Below are positions 23,101-32,931 of a stretch of DNA of 64,000 nt, piece by piece. The stretch lies in contig JBCFYV010000935.1 in NCBI GenBank assembly GCA_039000515.1, forward strand, positions 58,166,346-58,230,345, in the 5' to 3' direction. The position numbers and the translations under genes were made by a program. The notes below the pieces were generated by a model. It ran no database searches. It was not told the DNA's origin and saw nothing but the letters and a program-made list of their open reading frames with translations. This stretch comes from Timema cristinae (taxonomy: Eukaryota > Arthropoda > Insecta > Phasmatodea > Timematidae). Positions within the stretch are counted from its first letter, which is position 1, and every line of letters begins with the position of its first letter.

Positions 23101-26100
23101 GAGTATTCTATAGGTACGTTTACCAAAGATAAATACTGCGAAGATACAGGAATGTGTTTCAAGGCCAAATTAATAAAATGTATAGGAATCAATTTACAAA
23201 TAATAATATACAAATAAATTAAAAAGGAAAAATGTTGTTGTACATTGTTTTATTTGAATCATTCCTTGATAATTTCAGGTTCGAATAACAAGGTTGTGCC
23301 ACATTTAAAACCAATCCATAAAATATCAACAATATGAAAATAACCATTTATTATTATTATTGTTTAACATAAAACTGTCTCCATTTAAATTTTGTGGAAA
23401 CAATGATCTTCCCAAAAGATAAAAAGAATAGTATGTACACTCTTTAGTTAGAAATACTTACTGATCTCTCAATCCTTTAAAAATGCGCGTGAAAGTGTCT
23501 CCGATGGTCTCCAGCACCTCGTGGTAGTGGTATTTGAATGCCATCTCAAGGTCGAGACCACAAACTCTGTGAGATGACGATGTGTATTACTGTCCTCTGC
23601 TCGGAACACTACAACAGATATTATAGATGGGTCAAATCCACTAATTTACAAATTCGAGTCTTCATTTTACAATAGAATCTTGAAAAAATTATGAACATAA
23701 GAGGAAAAAGGAATATAGCAGATTATTATTATTATCATTATTATTATCAACATCATCACCCGCGTCTTACTACTCGTTCAGGTTATAGGCTCTTACACAA
23801 ATGTGTAATGGTAGGGTGATTGCGAGATGAAATGGAGGACCTACAGTTTAACGTGGGATCCGAACCACGGTGGAGGCCTGGCATTCCACACATTCCCAAG
23901 TAGTGATTAATACACGTCTTGTCAGAGGTGAAGGAAGGGTTGGCGATCAGATAAATTTATGCTGGGACCGAGGATTGAACCCTGGACCTCCAACACAGAA
24001 GTCTGACACCTTACCCCTAGACCACCAGGTCACCAGCAGAGTAATAGAAAGTAGAAATAGTAACGTAATGCTAACCTTTTTTTTTCTTCCTAAAATTAAT
24101 TCATTATAACATTTCCCTTGGTCTTGGTGATCAGTAGTTAATATATATCATTTCAATACAGCCCTCTTAAAATAAAACATTTTATTAATGACCCAGAAAA
24201 ATAAAGTTTCCATCAGGATGAAAGTTATTGGCCAAATTCTAGTATGAGGATTTTCTTTAATAGCCTAGTGTCTTCCTTCAATAAAACCATACCTGATTTG
24301 GTGGCCGCATGGTCTAAAGAATCATTCTCATGTTAAAATAGACTACCGATGACAAGGAGATCAGAGTTTGAATCCTAGTCAGGTATAATGAGGGTAGTTT
24401 TTTCAAAATGGTTTTCCCAATCTCGCTTCATGAAAATGTGGATAAACATCCTCTAAATTCAACCTTCATAATCCTTGAAACCATTAGTGTAATTAGTGAA
24501 TATGTGTTTAACCTGAACAGGTAATAACAGCAATAAAACAATTTATACATCTCAATACACATAATTGCTCAAGAATTGGTTTTCAATATTTGTGGCAGCC
24601 CTGGTATAGCTATTTTTTTTAAATTGTATACTGACCTGCCCCAACTGTAAAAACTTTGTCAAAGTCGGCGGCAATTGCCATCTGCTTGTACAACTGCGGG
24701 CTCTGAGCCAAATACGCCGAGCCTTTAAAATATGACACGGTGAAAACATTGGCTCCACCTTCACTCGCTGCCGGGATGATCTTAGGGGTGTGAATCTCCA
24801 CAAAACCCTGTGTAAACATGAACATCCGCAGGTGAACTTGTGTGGACAAGGTCAAGTCATATTACATGAAGTAATCAAGAAAAATATTAACCAGATAAAT
24901 TGTGTTCAAATAGTTCATTTATACTGTTTTGTTAGTAATAACCAAATATTCAAGATGGTTTTGGACTTAATTGGTGAACATCCCTCGGGTTCAACCCCCC
25001 TTTGTTGAAGGAGTTTAAACGTGGGAAAGAAGGGAATAAAGTTAAGAGTAGCGATGGACGGGAATTACTTTTTTAATTTTGGTATGGGAACGGGATGGGA
25101 AATGAGTCAAAATATCGGGATTTGGGACGGAAAATTTTAAAATTAGCCTTTACTCTTTAGAATAATATTGTATTTAAATATATTGATTTACAAATTAATA
25201 TGGTAAGACTTGTTAAAGCTACTGTATAATATTATTAAACCCTGCTTTGGTGGCTGCATGGTCTAAGGTACCACTCTCGCAATAGACTAGACTATCGATG
25301 ACGGAAATATTTAGTTTTAATTTGGCCGGGTGTATTAAGCGTGGTTTTTCCTAATGTTTTCCCACTCTATCCATGCAAATGCATGTGCACCTCCAAATTC
25401 AATCTTCCTCATTCCTAACACACTAGAGTAATTAGTACATAGGTGTATAACGGAGCAAGTAATAAGATGTGGTGATAAAAAAAATTGTTAAAGGTAATAA
25501 AAACAATAAAAAATAAGATAATAAAAAAGAGAAATGTACATAAATAGTATTTTTATCAAATCAAATAACAACACTTTGAATTAATATCAAATAAACAATT
25601 AATAAAATAGTTAATAATATTACATTTTTGATGGAAATTATATTTATTAGATAATTTCTTTTGAAAATGGTGTTTTATATTTAATTATTTTCATAGAGAA
25701 AAAAATACTACAAAACATTATGTTTGATACCTTTTCAATTAGCTCTAAGTATGAAACTGCTAAATATTATCTACGTTTGAAACCTCTTAAAAGTTACTTT
25801 TTTTAAATGTTCTCTCTAGGTTTGACACCCCTTATACTCTACTCCCTGTCTGGCTTGTCGACAACAGACACGTTGAACCCTCATAAATGGTTGGCCCTGG
25901 CAAGCTACTTCCTCCCATTTCCGCAGCCCTAAAGATAGTAGAATATATCTGTCCTCCTCTAGATCTTTGAAGCTCTTTCACTTGCAAATCACTGTTGATA
26001 GACAGAACACCATAATTCACGAGCCTCCCAACTTGTCTCTCTACAAGCTATGGTAAAAATAACCTCCTCCAAATCACCAAGTTTACTAAAGAACAGAGAA

Positions 26101-29100
26101 AAAGACTGTTTACAAAAGAGATTAACACAATAAGGAAAACTTCTTTTCGCTTTATGAGGTAATTGTATTATATTATATTTGTTTGTCCCCCTTTTATATG
26201 TTTTTATGTTTCTATCCACCTTTCCTAAACCTTCTTCCAAATATAATACAATTACCTCATAAAGCGAAAAGAGGTTTTCCTTATTGAGTTATATCATTAT
26301 AAATTCGCATCCAATGTCCTTTTCCTGTGTTTGTCCTTTATTGTTATACATTTTACATGTTCCTATCTATGTGTCCTATCATTCTTTACCATTTTCTTTT
26401 TTCTCCCCCTTTTTTTTTTTTTTTTTTTCTCTTTTAGGAAGTTGTGTTGCGCATTTCACACTCCTTCCTAATGAGTTCGGATAGAATGAAACCTAGGTCG
26501 AGGGTTTGGGCAGTGACGATCAATATTCTTTAAGAGGCAACCATTACCTCTTTGTCCATTGGCATCATTGTAAAGGCCATATTGTGTTTGTCCTTTATAT
26601 GTTTCTATCCACCTTTCCTATACCTTCTTCCAAATATAATATAAAAGAGATTAACAGTGATGAGTAGCAGTAACCGCTAGAACATGAGGGCCCGCCCTTT
26701 GTTTTGTTTCTTGGAGCACTATGTTTTGTTTCCCCACCCAAAACATTTCAGACCAGGCAGGTAGTTAGATATAGGAATGCATAAATAAATTAACAACCAA
26801 TAGGGGTGCAGTTTGTGTTACAACATGGTTTCAAGAAACTGAAGTTTCTTGACCCCTCACCTTCTGTGTGAGAATGTCTCTGAAAAGCCGGCAGACCCCA
26901 GCTTCTAGACGAAAAATGGCCTGGTTGGCTGGAGTGCGTAGATCCAACACTCGATTGTCAAGGCGAGTGTCTTGATTTACACGGATGTTCAAACCTTCTG
27001 GATCCTAAGAATCAAGGTACACATGAAAACACTTAATTTGACAGTAAATTAACTAAATTCAAACTAAAGCACAATGACACCAAACGACTTAATTCAATAC
27101 CAAAGTAGTAAAGAAGGGTAGGACGGGAGACTGGAAGCTTATCAGAAAACAGCAGCTCTGTTATATAACAAGATCAGAATGTGTTAAGGTATCAGTCTGC
27201 AAGTTTCTGCTACTGGAGCTTTTGGGAATCTATTGTGCAATTTCTGTTTTATACTTGTAGCATTCAAATATTTTAAAACACATTTTAGATAAAAGGCCTA
27301 TTAACATATAAGTAGATATTAAAAAAAAAATCTAGTTAATGAATAACCTTTTTTAAAAGTAAAAATACTACATCAAAATAAAACCATTAATGACACACTT
27401 TTTTTGTTAACAAGAAACAATAAATAACAAATATACACAAGTGGTATAAAATTGGTAAATTATCAATTTTGATCAATTATGTACTCAAGTTTCTATTAAG
27501 GCTATCTAGAAGACAAATGTTGAATTTTAATAATTCCAATGACCATTTGTACAACAACATTTAATTAACGAAGAATAGTTGTATGAAGAATCTTAAAAAG
27601 CTTCTATCAATGTCTGTATAGTAAAGTTTTGTTAAGTTTATAGTTTGAAAAACTACTAAAGCTGTTGCCAGCATGTTCATCTACATCAGAATCCCTCCAG
27701 TAAATTACCATGTTAATAGTAACAAACTATGGTGAAGGGTTTTGTTACCTCATCGTCCTTTACAGGTCGGGAAGCATCTTCAATAAGGAGTGGAAGCTGG
27801 CTTTTGGCAGCACTGACAACAAACAGCTTCTTGGCATGAAGTTCTACATTCTTCTGGGTGCAGCTCTCAATCTTCCGAGGCACTGTGAGCACCAACGCTT
27901 CAATATCAACGATAGACTCCTTGGTTACACTGTCAATATGATAAGGACACAAACACATAACGCTTCTTCCCCAATAGCTCAACATCAATTTAATATAATC
28001 AAGGAGGAACAGGATTAGGAATGAAGTTGTCTGGGCAAGCGATGGTATGGCCATGTAATGAGGATGGAAAAGGGAAGAATCCTAAGGAGGGCGATGGTGA
28101 CGAAGGATGTAAGAAAAAGCTCACAAGGGAGACCAAGGAGATTTGGAGGAGCATATAATAGTAAGTGTGCGAGTGAGAGGAGAATAACGGTGGAAGGAAA
28201 GAGGAAGACAGGTTTTGTACTAAGCTGACCCAAACACAGGCTGGAAACAGTTGATGATGATGATGGTGGTGGTGGTGTGGTGGTGTGGTGATGTGCCTAG
28301 AAAATGTGTTAAAAGCAATACAACCTTATAATATATTTATAAAAGCATTTAAACTTCCAAATAGCTGTCACTCCCGAGTCTTAGGGATTAACAATGAACA
28401 ACAAATTAATCTTTAATGTATCATTACAACTTCTTCAAATATGTAGCTGAATTTTTTTTTGTTTATGTTATTTTGTGCCTTTTAAAATGAATATTTAAAA
28501 TCTTGGGTAGGTGTGAACGTCATCAGAAGATGGAATGTAAAGAGGGTTTAAGAAAAAAATTAAAGGATTATATTTATTTTCTATCAAGGCCAAGCCTAAA
28601 CCTTTCAAGTTGGCTTCCTTTTCTATCACCATCATCATCACTACCACCATGAACATCTTCTAGCCACTGGATGGGTCTGTTTGGAACATAAGCCTCTACA
28701 CCGCCCCCCCCTCTCTCTTTCCACCTTGGCCAAACCTCTCCTCTACACTCCTCCTTAAACCCTTTACCCATCTCTCCCTTGGGCTTCCTTCTGACGTCCT
28801 ACCCCCCACCTCCATATCCAACATCCTCTTGGGCATTCCTCTCACATGGACATACCACCTCTGTCGTGCCCTCTCTGTCCTGTCCTGGCTCTTCCTTTAC
28901 TATTCCTCTTACTCTCTCAATTCTCAACCTGTCAAATTTTATCACATCGATCATGCTTCGTAGAAATCTCATTCCACTCGCCTGCATTCTGCTTCTCTCC
29001 TGTTCCTTCATTAGCTACCAACATTTATGCAGCATACCACAATATCGGTAGGTAATAGGCAATGTAGATCACTCCCTTGCATTTATCTGGCATATCCCTG

Positions 29101-32100
29101 CTCCAAATTATGCTTCTCGCATTTCTAAAAAAGTGTCTACCACTTACTTCATATTGCTTTATATTAAGCTTATTTCCATATTATTTCATTAATGTCCAAA
29201 TCACTAGGGCATGTTTTTTTAAAAATAACTTTTAATACACTTAAGAACTCAGGTGAAACACTCGACAGTTATTGAGTATGCTTAAAAATTAATTACCTCA
29301 ACCAAGGAAGGTCAAATTCACGCAAATAAATACTTGGTTTATTCCTTTTAAATGCAAGCAAATTTTAGTTTAATACAAAAAGAACTAACTTGGAAGCAAA
29401 CTTGACCATCTGCTTGCTGATATCCTCATTTACAGCGATGAGACATTGCACCGTGTACTGCTGCTGCCGGAGGACCACAAAGCACTGCTTGCCCTTAGCT
29501 CTGCTGGTATGCAGGCGCCGCGAACCCAAACCTTCTGATCAGCCAACTCTTCTGACAAATCCTTCACTTCCACAAAAGTTCTGGACAACTTCTCCTCGCT
29601 CTGGATCATGGCAGGCTGACCATAGTTGCCAGATGAATAGTCTTCAGCTTCTGCGTCCTGTTGACCAGCCTGTTAATAAATGTAGACATTTTTTTGTAAC
29701 ATCACCCTACCAAAAATAAGGTTATGCAGTGGCTTAGAGCCTTAAGATACTATTTTAAGGCAGCAGTCTCAAGAATATTTGTGCTCAAATTCCGTTTTGG
29801 GCTTCAAGTGGTGCTTTAGTCTAATAAAAATCAGCTTCGACCAATAATATGTGAATTAATTGAAAATTGAGCCCTTTGTTTTGGGAATCTCGAGACATGT
29901 GGCTTGGCATGCTAAGGAGTGATTCATACATTCACTAGAAAGAGAGAGCAGAATCTACTTGAGTGGCACAGAAAACCACACAATGTTCGTTGGTCCATAA
30001 TGCATTACAATACAAACTTAAAACAGCTGATTATAAACTTATTTTATTTTCTAGTAGATAGACATATATTTTAAATCATGTCACAATGGCTGGTATCATA
30101 GCACAATCCAATAAATCGATACACACGCTTTATATTAAAATGTTATCTAAAATCTGCTCACAAAATTCAACAAAGCTATCTGCTGGCTTCTAGCACATGC
30201 GCTTTCACTTATTTTTCAGCAAACATGTGAATCCACAGTAATGTCCTTCCACTGAACTATCAAGGAATTGTATGGGGTTGGCATTTATGTTGCTGTTCAT
30301 AAAGTATTTAATTGTACAGGGATAGTGGTCACAAGTTGCCGGTGGTTCAATGATCACTCAAGTCTCTTATTAACCTGTATGCTCCTCATATAGCCTGCCT
30401 TCAGCCGTAAGTGAAGAATGACACCGAGTACATGACAAGTCCTGGATAGCTCAATTGATAGAGCACTGGCACACTGAGCCAAAGGTCACAGGTTTAACTG
30501 CCGTGTACAGGTGTCATTTTCCAACTAATTTAAGTAAGATCCCAATACATGGATATACCTGTGCTAAAAGCCAATTTACACTTATTGTGGCAAAAGTTTG
30601 CGACTTGAGTGCTTATGGAAACAATAAGAATATATATTTAACACCTTTCTCCAATTGTTTAACATGTGGATTGTGTTCTAACTTCATAGATAGCATGAAG
30701 TACAATCATCCGTGTGTACTTTTATATCTATATTTTAAATTTATTATTATATTAGCACTGCGTCTTACTACCCGTTCGGGTTATACGCACTTACGCTAAT
30801 GTGTAATGGTAGGGTGATTGTGAGATGAAATGGAGGACCTACAGTTTAACGTGAGATCCAAACCACGGTGGAGGCCTGGCATTCCCCACATTCACAAGTT
30901 GTGATTAATACACTTCTTGTCAGAGGTGAAGGAAAGGTTTGGTAGTCAGATAAATCTGTGCCGAGACTGAGGATTGAACCATGGACCCCAGCACAGAAGT
31001 CTGACACCTTACCCATAGACCAACAGGTCACCATTTTTAAATTCAATGTTACTATAGCTCTACATATTAAAAGCATTTGTATCATTCACACACATTTTAT
31101 TACTGAGAATAGCTATAACTTGTATTAATAATTAGATTAAATTAAATATTTGGACAAAATATAGAAATGTTGCAAATGGGGACATTTTCGTAAATCTGTA
31201 TATTTGAGAACTAACATTAACTGATTTTCTTTCTTCTTTCTTAGCAGACTTTGCTGCATCCTTAGCTTCTTTTTTCAATGCTTTCTTAGATTTTGCCTGA
31301 TCTCTGAAATACACAAGCAAATACAATTTTTTTAGTAGAAAAAAATGACTTCTGGATTTAATCGACTTCAAACTCAATAAAATATGGAAGGTAATGTTCA
31401 TGCTGGGATCACAATCAACTTAACATTCACTTAATGTACAGACACATACTTTATGATCCGGAAAATTCATTTAACCTAACGTAACAACTGGAGCAAAGCA
31501 TGGCACAAGTGCACTGATGGTAGTTTATTCCATCTCCTGATAAGTAGGCTAAAAGCATGAGTCACACATTCGCTGAAAAGTGAGAGCAGAATATGCTTGA
31601 GTGGCGCAGTTGTTCACACACTGTATGTTGACCCATGATGCATTGCAACGCTAATTTAAAGCCGCTGATTATCAACATATTTTAGTTTCTAGTTAAATAA
31701 ACATTTATTTTAGATTATTCTACAGATGGAGTTTTCAAATTATAGTTCTGTCATGACACAATCCGATAAACATAGATATACACGCTTTAGATTAATGGAT
31801 TATTTCAAATCTCCTTACAAAAGCCAACAAAGCTGTCTGTTCACTTGTCGCTGTAGAGCGCATGTATTGTCAAACACTCATGTGCACTGATTCGATATGA
31901 TTGGTTTTGTTGTGCCAAACATCTCGGGCAGAGCAAACGAAGTAGAGATGAGTTGAACTTTAATCGGAACAGCTCATGCTGATAAGGCAGTTTAAATCTT
32001 GTGATTGGTTTAAGAGTTCGTCACATGGCTATGTTTACGTTCTGCACTAGTTTTTCAGCAAATGTGTGAATCCAAAGTAACTGTTAGTTTTTTCTTAAAA

Positions 32101-32371
32101 TCTCATCCTAATCCTAGTTTATAATAGTAGTGTGTGTTGTAGATATCCTTAATGATGGTTTGACATAAGGTTGTAGTATACAAATTAACAACAATAAAAG
32201 TGTTTTAACTTGATTCAGATAATTTATCAATTTGTCATTTTATGTTATTTTGAATTTAATAAAAGTAAAATATAACAAAACGGGAAAGTAAGTTAAACTG
32301 TTCAGTGATGGACATCCTCTATATTCTCACCCTTCTTCAGGAGCAGCACCAGATGGCTTATCAGACACCAT
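19984..32371 (-). CDS. DARS1: DARS1, cytosolic aspartyl-tRNA synthetase (complete)
   Basis: Class IIb synthetase charging tRNA-Asp with aspartate, in animals part of the multi-synthetase complex. Eleven coding exons in transcript order: 32371-32331, 31303-31222, 29669-29390, 27929-27749, 27004-26861, 24807-24636, 23608-23462, 22373-22185, 21452-21372, 21093-20982, 20147-19984. With one base restored in each of exons 3, 7 and 8, phases agree throughout and the product is 531 residues, near the usual 500 plus a longer N-terminus. Layout: Lys/Ala-rich N-terminal helix (about 15-41); OB-fold anticodon domain from [17 protein letters not shown] to about 195; catalytic domain with [10 protein letters not shown] (276-285), motif 2 [15 protein letters not shown] (302-316) and motif 3 GGGIGLERV (498-506), ending [10 protein letters not shown]. 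The mitochondrial paralogue is excluded by the eukaryotic-type N-terminus and C-terminus. Confidence 0.97.
20375..20690. repeat. Family E repeat in fold-back arrangement
   Basis: 20375-20597 is the reverse complement of the element at 16715-16930, and 20594-20690 is a forward copy of its end (TTCTTAGTAGTTTATTTTTC to TTATCTAGCCATTGGGCCAC). The arms of about 65 bases starting ATAATAAAGGAAATTGATAA can pair across about 150 bases. Lies in the last DARS1 intron, close to the acceptor of exon 11. Confidence 0.75.
20795..20925 (+). mobile_element. LINE 3'-tail fragment
   Basis: Contains AGACCAAGAAAGAGATTGGA, AAGTGTGCAAGTGAGAGTAG and the tail ACTAAACTGACCCGGC...GGCTGGAAACAGTT. The same tail ends the LINE fragment at 27985-28265. 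Confidence 0.65.
20982..21093 (-). CDS. DARS1: DARS1 coding exon 10
   Basis: 112 bases, phase 0 in and phase 1 out: [20 protein letters not shown] and [17 protein letters not shown]. The [16 protein letters not shown] stretch is a hallmark of the catalytic domain. Confidence 0.95.
21372..21452 (-). CDS. DARS1: DARS1 coding exon 9
   Basis: 27 codons, phase 0 both ends: [20 protein letters not shown] and MPDAKDN. This segment is almost invariant in eukaryotic AspRS. Confidence 0.95.
21586..21868 (+). mobile_element. SINE family C, best copy
   Basis: tRNA-like head GGGGTTTAGCTCAGTTGGTA (intact A box) with B box GGGTTCAATTCTC, a body of about 200 bases with CCCTAGTCTTAAGTTGG, and the tail GATAATGGATGTAAATAAAT. 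The head could fold as a tRNA, but it continues directly into the SINE body. Lies in the DARS1 intron between exons 8 and 9. Confidence 0.85.
22185..22373 (-). CDS. DARS1: DARS1 coding exon 8 (one base short)
   Basis: 189 bases observed, 190 needed for phase 2 in and phase 0 out. Reads QFSDEIAL, breaks near 22351-22353, then [19 protein letters not shown] and [20 protein letters not shown] up to VKAK. The break looks like GG reduced to G. Acceptor AG at 22374-22375. Confidence 0.9.
23462..23608 (-). CDS. DARS1: DARS1 coding exon 7 (motif 2; one base short)
   Basis: 147 bases observed, 148 needed. Starts with motif 2, [15 protein letters not shown], then breaks at the CC (sense GG) at 23558-23559. 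Restoring one G gives [20 protein letters not shown] and [10 protein letters not shown]. Motif 2 holds the arginine that contacts ATP. Confidence 0.92.
23757..24033 (-). mobile_element. SINE family B copy
   Basis: On the minus strand: GGTGACCTGGTGGTCTAGGG head, GGGTTCAATCCTCGGTCCC B box, body, and GTAGTAAGACGCGGGTGATG tail. The flanks share AGCAGA with a few further matching bases, a probable target duplication. DARS1 intron between exons 6 and 7. Confidence 0.85.
24293..24532 (+). mobile_element. SINE family A copy
   Basis: GGTGGCCGCATGGTCTAAAG head, GAGTTTGAATCCTAGTCAGG B-box region, TGGTTTTCCCAATCTCG body and AACCTGAACAGGTAATAACA tail. DARS1 intron between exons 6 and 7. Confidence 0.8.
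24636..24807 (-). CDS. DARS1: DARS1 coding exon 6
   Basis: 172 bases, phase 0 in and phase 1 out. Encodes [40 protein letters not shown] and ends DKVFTVGA. Contains the conserved class IIb motif 1 region and the aspartate-binding QSPQ segment. Confidence 0.95.
25242..25478 (+). mobile_element. SINE family A copy
   Basis: TTTGGTGGCTGCATGGTCTA head, degraded B box, TGTTTTCCCACTCTATCC body and GAGCAAGTAATAAGATGTGG tail. DARS1 intron between exons 5 and 6. Confidence 0.75.
26128..26288. repeat. Large inverted repeat (fold-back)
   Basis: The left arm, beginning AATAAGGAAAACTTCTTTTC and continuing GCTTTATGAGGTAATTGTAT, is mirrored by a right arm ending GAAAAGAGGTTTTCCTTATT. The arms are about 50 bases with few mismatches and enclose about 56 bases. 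A related segment (TTTCTATCCACCTTTCCTA) recurs at about 26600. Lies in the DARS1 intron between exons 5 and 6. Possible MITE or fold-back element; no target duplication was recognised. Confidence 0.8.
26861..27004 (-). CDS. DARS1: DARS1 coding exon 5
   Basis: 48 codons, phase 0 both ends. Encodes [20 protein letters not shown] and [19 protein letters not shown], the hinge and the first helices of the catalytic domain. Confidence 0.95.
27749..27929 (-). CDS. DARS1: DARS1 coding exon 4
   Basis: 181 bases, phase 2 in and phase 0 out; acceptor AG at 27930-27931, donor GTAACA. Encodes [39 protein letters not shown] and ends RPVKDDE, matching the end of the OB-fold domain. A LINE fragment begins only about 60 bases upstream of the acceptor. 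Confidence 0.92.
27985..28265 (+). mobile_element. LINE 3'-end fragment beside DARS1 exon 4
   Basis: The plus strand encodes [20 protein letters not shown] with GRPRR downstream, the LINE C-terminal signature also seen at 17860-18215. It ends in AGCTGACCCAAACACAGGCTGGAAACAGTTGATGAT-type tail sequence and a GAT/GTG simple repeat. Degraded by frame breaks. Confidence 0.75.
28565..29130 (-). mobile_element. Second LINE C-terminal remnant, opposite strand
   Basis: The minus-strand translation gives [20 protein letters not shown], then [14 protein letters not shown], and further on [10 protein letters not shown] before a CAT/CAC-type simple repeat. This is the post-RT tail of a different LINE lineage from the YGHVMRM type. 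There are frame breaks and no RT core. Lies in the DARS1 intron between exons 3 and 4. Confidence 0.6.
29390..29669 (-). CDS. DARS1: DARS1 coding exon 3 (anticodon-binding domain; one base short)
   Basis: 280 bases observed; 281 needed for phase 0 in and phase 2 out. It reads [20 protein letters not shown] up to KVWVRG, then must shift frame to [20 protein letters not shown] and [20 protein letters not shown]. The missing base lies at the GG at 29518-29519. Both sides match DARS1 clearly. Confidence 0.9.
29921..30235. mobile_element. TIR element, copy 1 (family F)
   Basis: Left end GATTCATACATTCACTAGAA and right end TTTTTCAGCAAACATGTGAATC are imperfect inverted repeats. The interior (GAGAGCAGAATCTACTTGAG, AATGCATTACAA, ACACGCTTTATATTAA) matches the second copy at 31557-32072. 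No coding capacity; a non-autonomous DNA transposon is likely. Confidence 0.65.
30442..30515 (+). mobile_element. tRNA-like repeat (family D), copy 1
   Basis: CCTGGATAGCTCAATTGATA (A box), TGGCACACTGAGCCA anticodon-arm-like hairpin and a degraded B box (GGTTTAACTGCC). Related to copies at 32640 and 33004. Not a functional tRNA: the B box is damaged. Confidence 0.7.
30754..31033 (-). mobile_element. SINE family B copy
   Basis: Complete element on the minus strand with tail GTAGTAAGACGCAGTGCTAA at the left and head GGTGACCTGTTGGTCTATGG at the right. Flanked by TTTTAAATT on both sides, a likely target duplication. DARS1 intron between exons 2 and 3. Confidence 0.85.
31222..31303 (-). CDS. DARS1: DARS1 coding exon 2 (lysine-rich N-terminal helix)
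   Basis: 82 bases, phase 2 in and phase 0 out. Encodes [20 protein letters not shown] and then KKEERKS. A Lys-rich amphipathic N-terminal extension is known in eukaryotic class IIb synthetases and helps bind tRNA. Placement rests on phase and composition. Confidence 0.8.
31557..32072. mobile_element. TIR element, copy 2 (family F), longer
   Basis: Ends GTCACACATTCGCTGAAAA and TTTTTCAGCAAATGTGTGAAT are inverted repeats. About 200 bases longer than copy 1, with extra sequence around 31850-32040. DARS1 intron between exons 1 and 2. Confidence 0.65.
32331..32371 (-). CDS. DARS1: DARS1 coding exon 1
   Basis: ATG at 32369-32371 within ACCGCCATGG, a good Kozak context. 41 bases encode [14 protein letters not shown] (last codon split), donor GTGAGA. 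A T-rich acceptor ending in AG at 32411-32412 suggests a 5' UTR segment 32372-32410 and a non-coding exon further upstream. Confidence 0.85.
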
Positions 32372-32639
32372 GGCGGTGTAGGACGTTAAAAACTATGGTC
32401 ACAGGTCCTTCTGTAAACCCTTAAAATCCAAACAAACGAAAATATGCACTGTAAATTAATTAGCAGCTCAAGAGTAGCAAAGACTACAATTGGTTTTATA
32501 TGTACCATGCATATTGAACCTACTGACTGCATCATCATACAACTTACAAACTAACTTAACCATAGAATTTGATTCAATAACTAGTCATGTTAATTTGTCA
32601 GTGTGAAAGTTCTGATTTAACCAATGAAACATATTCTGA

Positions 32640-32722
32640 AAATTGACACCTGGACACGGGAATCGAACCCAGGAACTTTGCTTAGTACGCCAATGCTTTA
32701 ACCACCGAGCTATCCAGGATTC
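32640..32722 (-). mobile_element. tRNA-like repeat (family D), copy 2
   Basis: On the minus strand: CCTGGATAGCTCGGTGGTTA, GGGTTCGATTCCCGTGTCCA (intact B box), with potential acceptor-stem pairing of CCTGGATA with TGTCCAGG. The following sequence, GGTGTCAATTTTCAGAATAT, is shared with copy 3. Lies about 270 bases upstream of the DARS1 start codon, on the DARS1 strand. Confidence 0.75.
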
Positions 32723-32931
32723 GCTCCATTATCAGGGTCATTCTCCACTCATATTTTAAGGCAGAGTTTATAATGGATGTGCTGAAATCGTCTACTACAA
32801 ATATGTGATTTTATTAAGATCACGAACTATCAGATAACGCAGCCATCTTTGACTTGGTAGTTGGCTTATTGCTGCCACTTGTACAATTATTATAATTGTA
32901 CGGGATTGCATATTAATGAATCAAAGAGCCA

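Noticed and set aside
25832..26240. Minus-strand open frames of 62 and 83 codons beside the inverted repeat
   Set aside because: I considered a decayed retroelement protein but saw no reliable motif.
19984..32371. DARS1 as a pseudogene
   Set aside because: Introns, all splice sites and all other codons are intact; the three one-base losses sit in short homopolymers and are better explained by assembly error.
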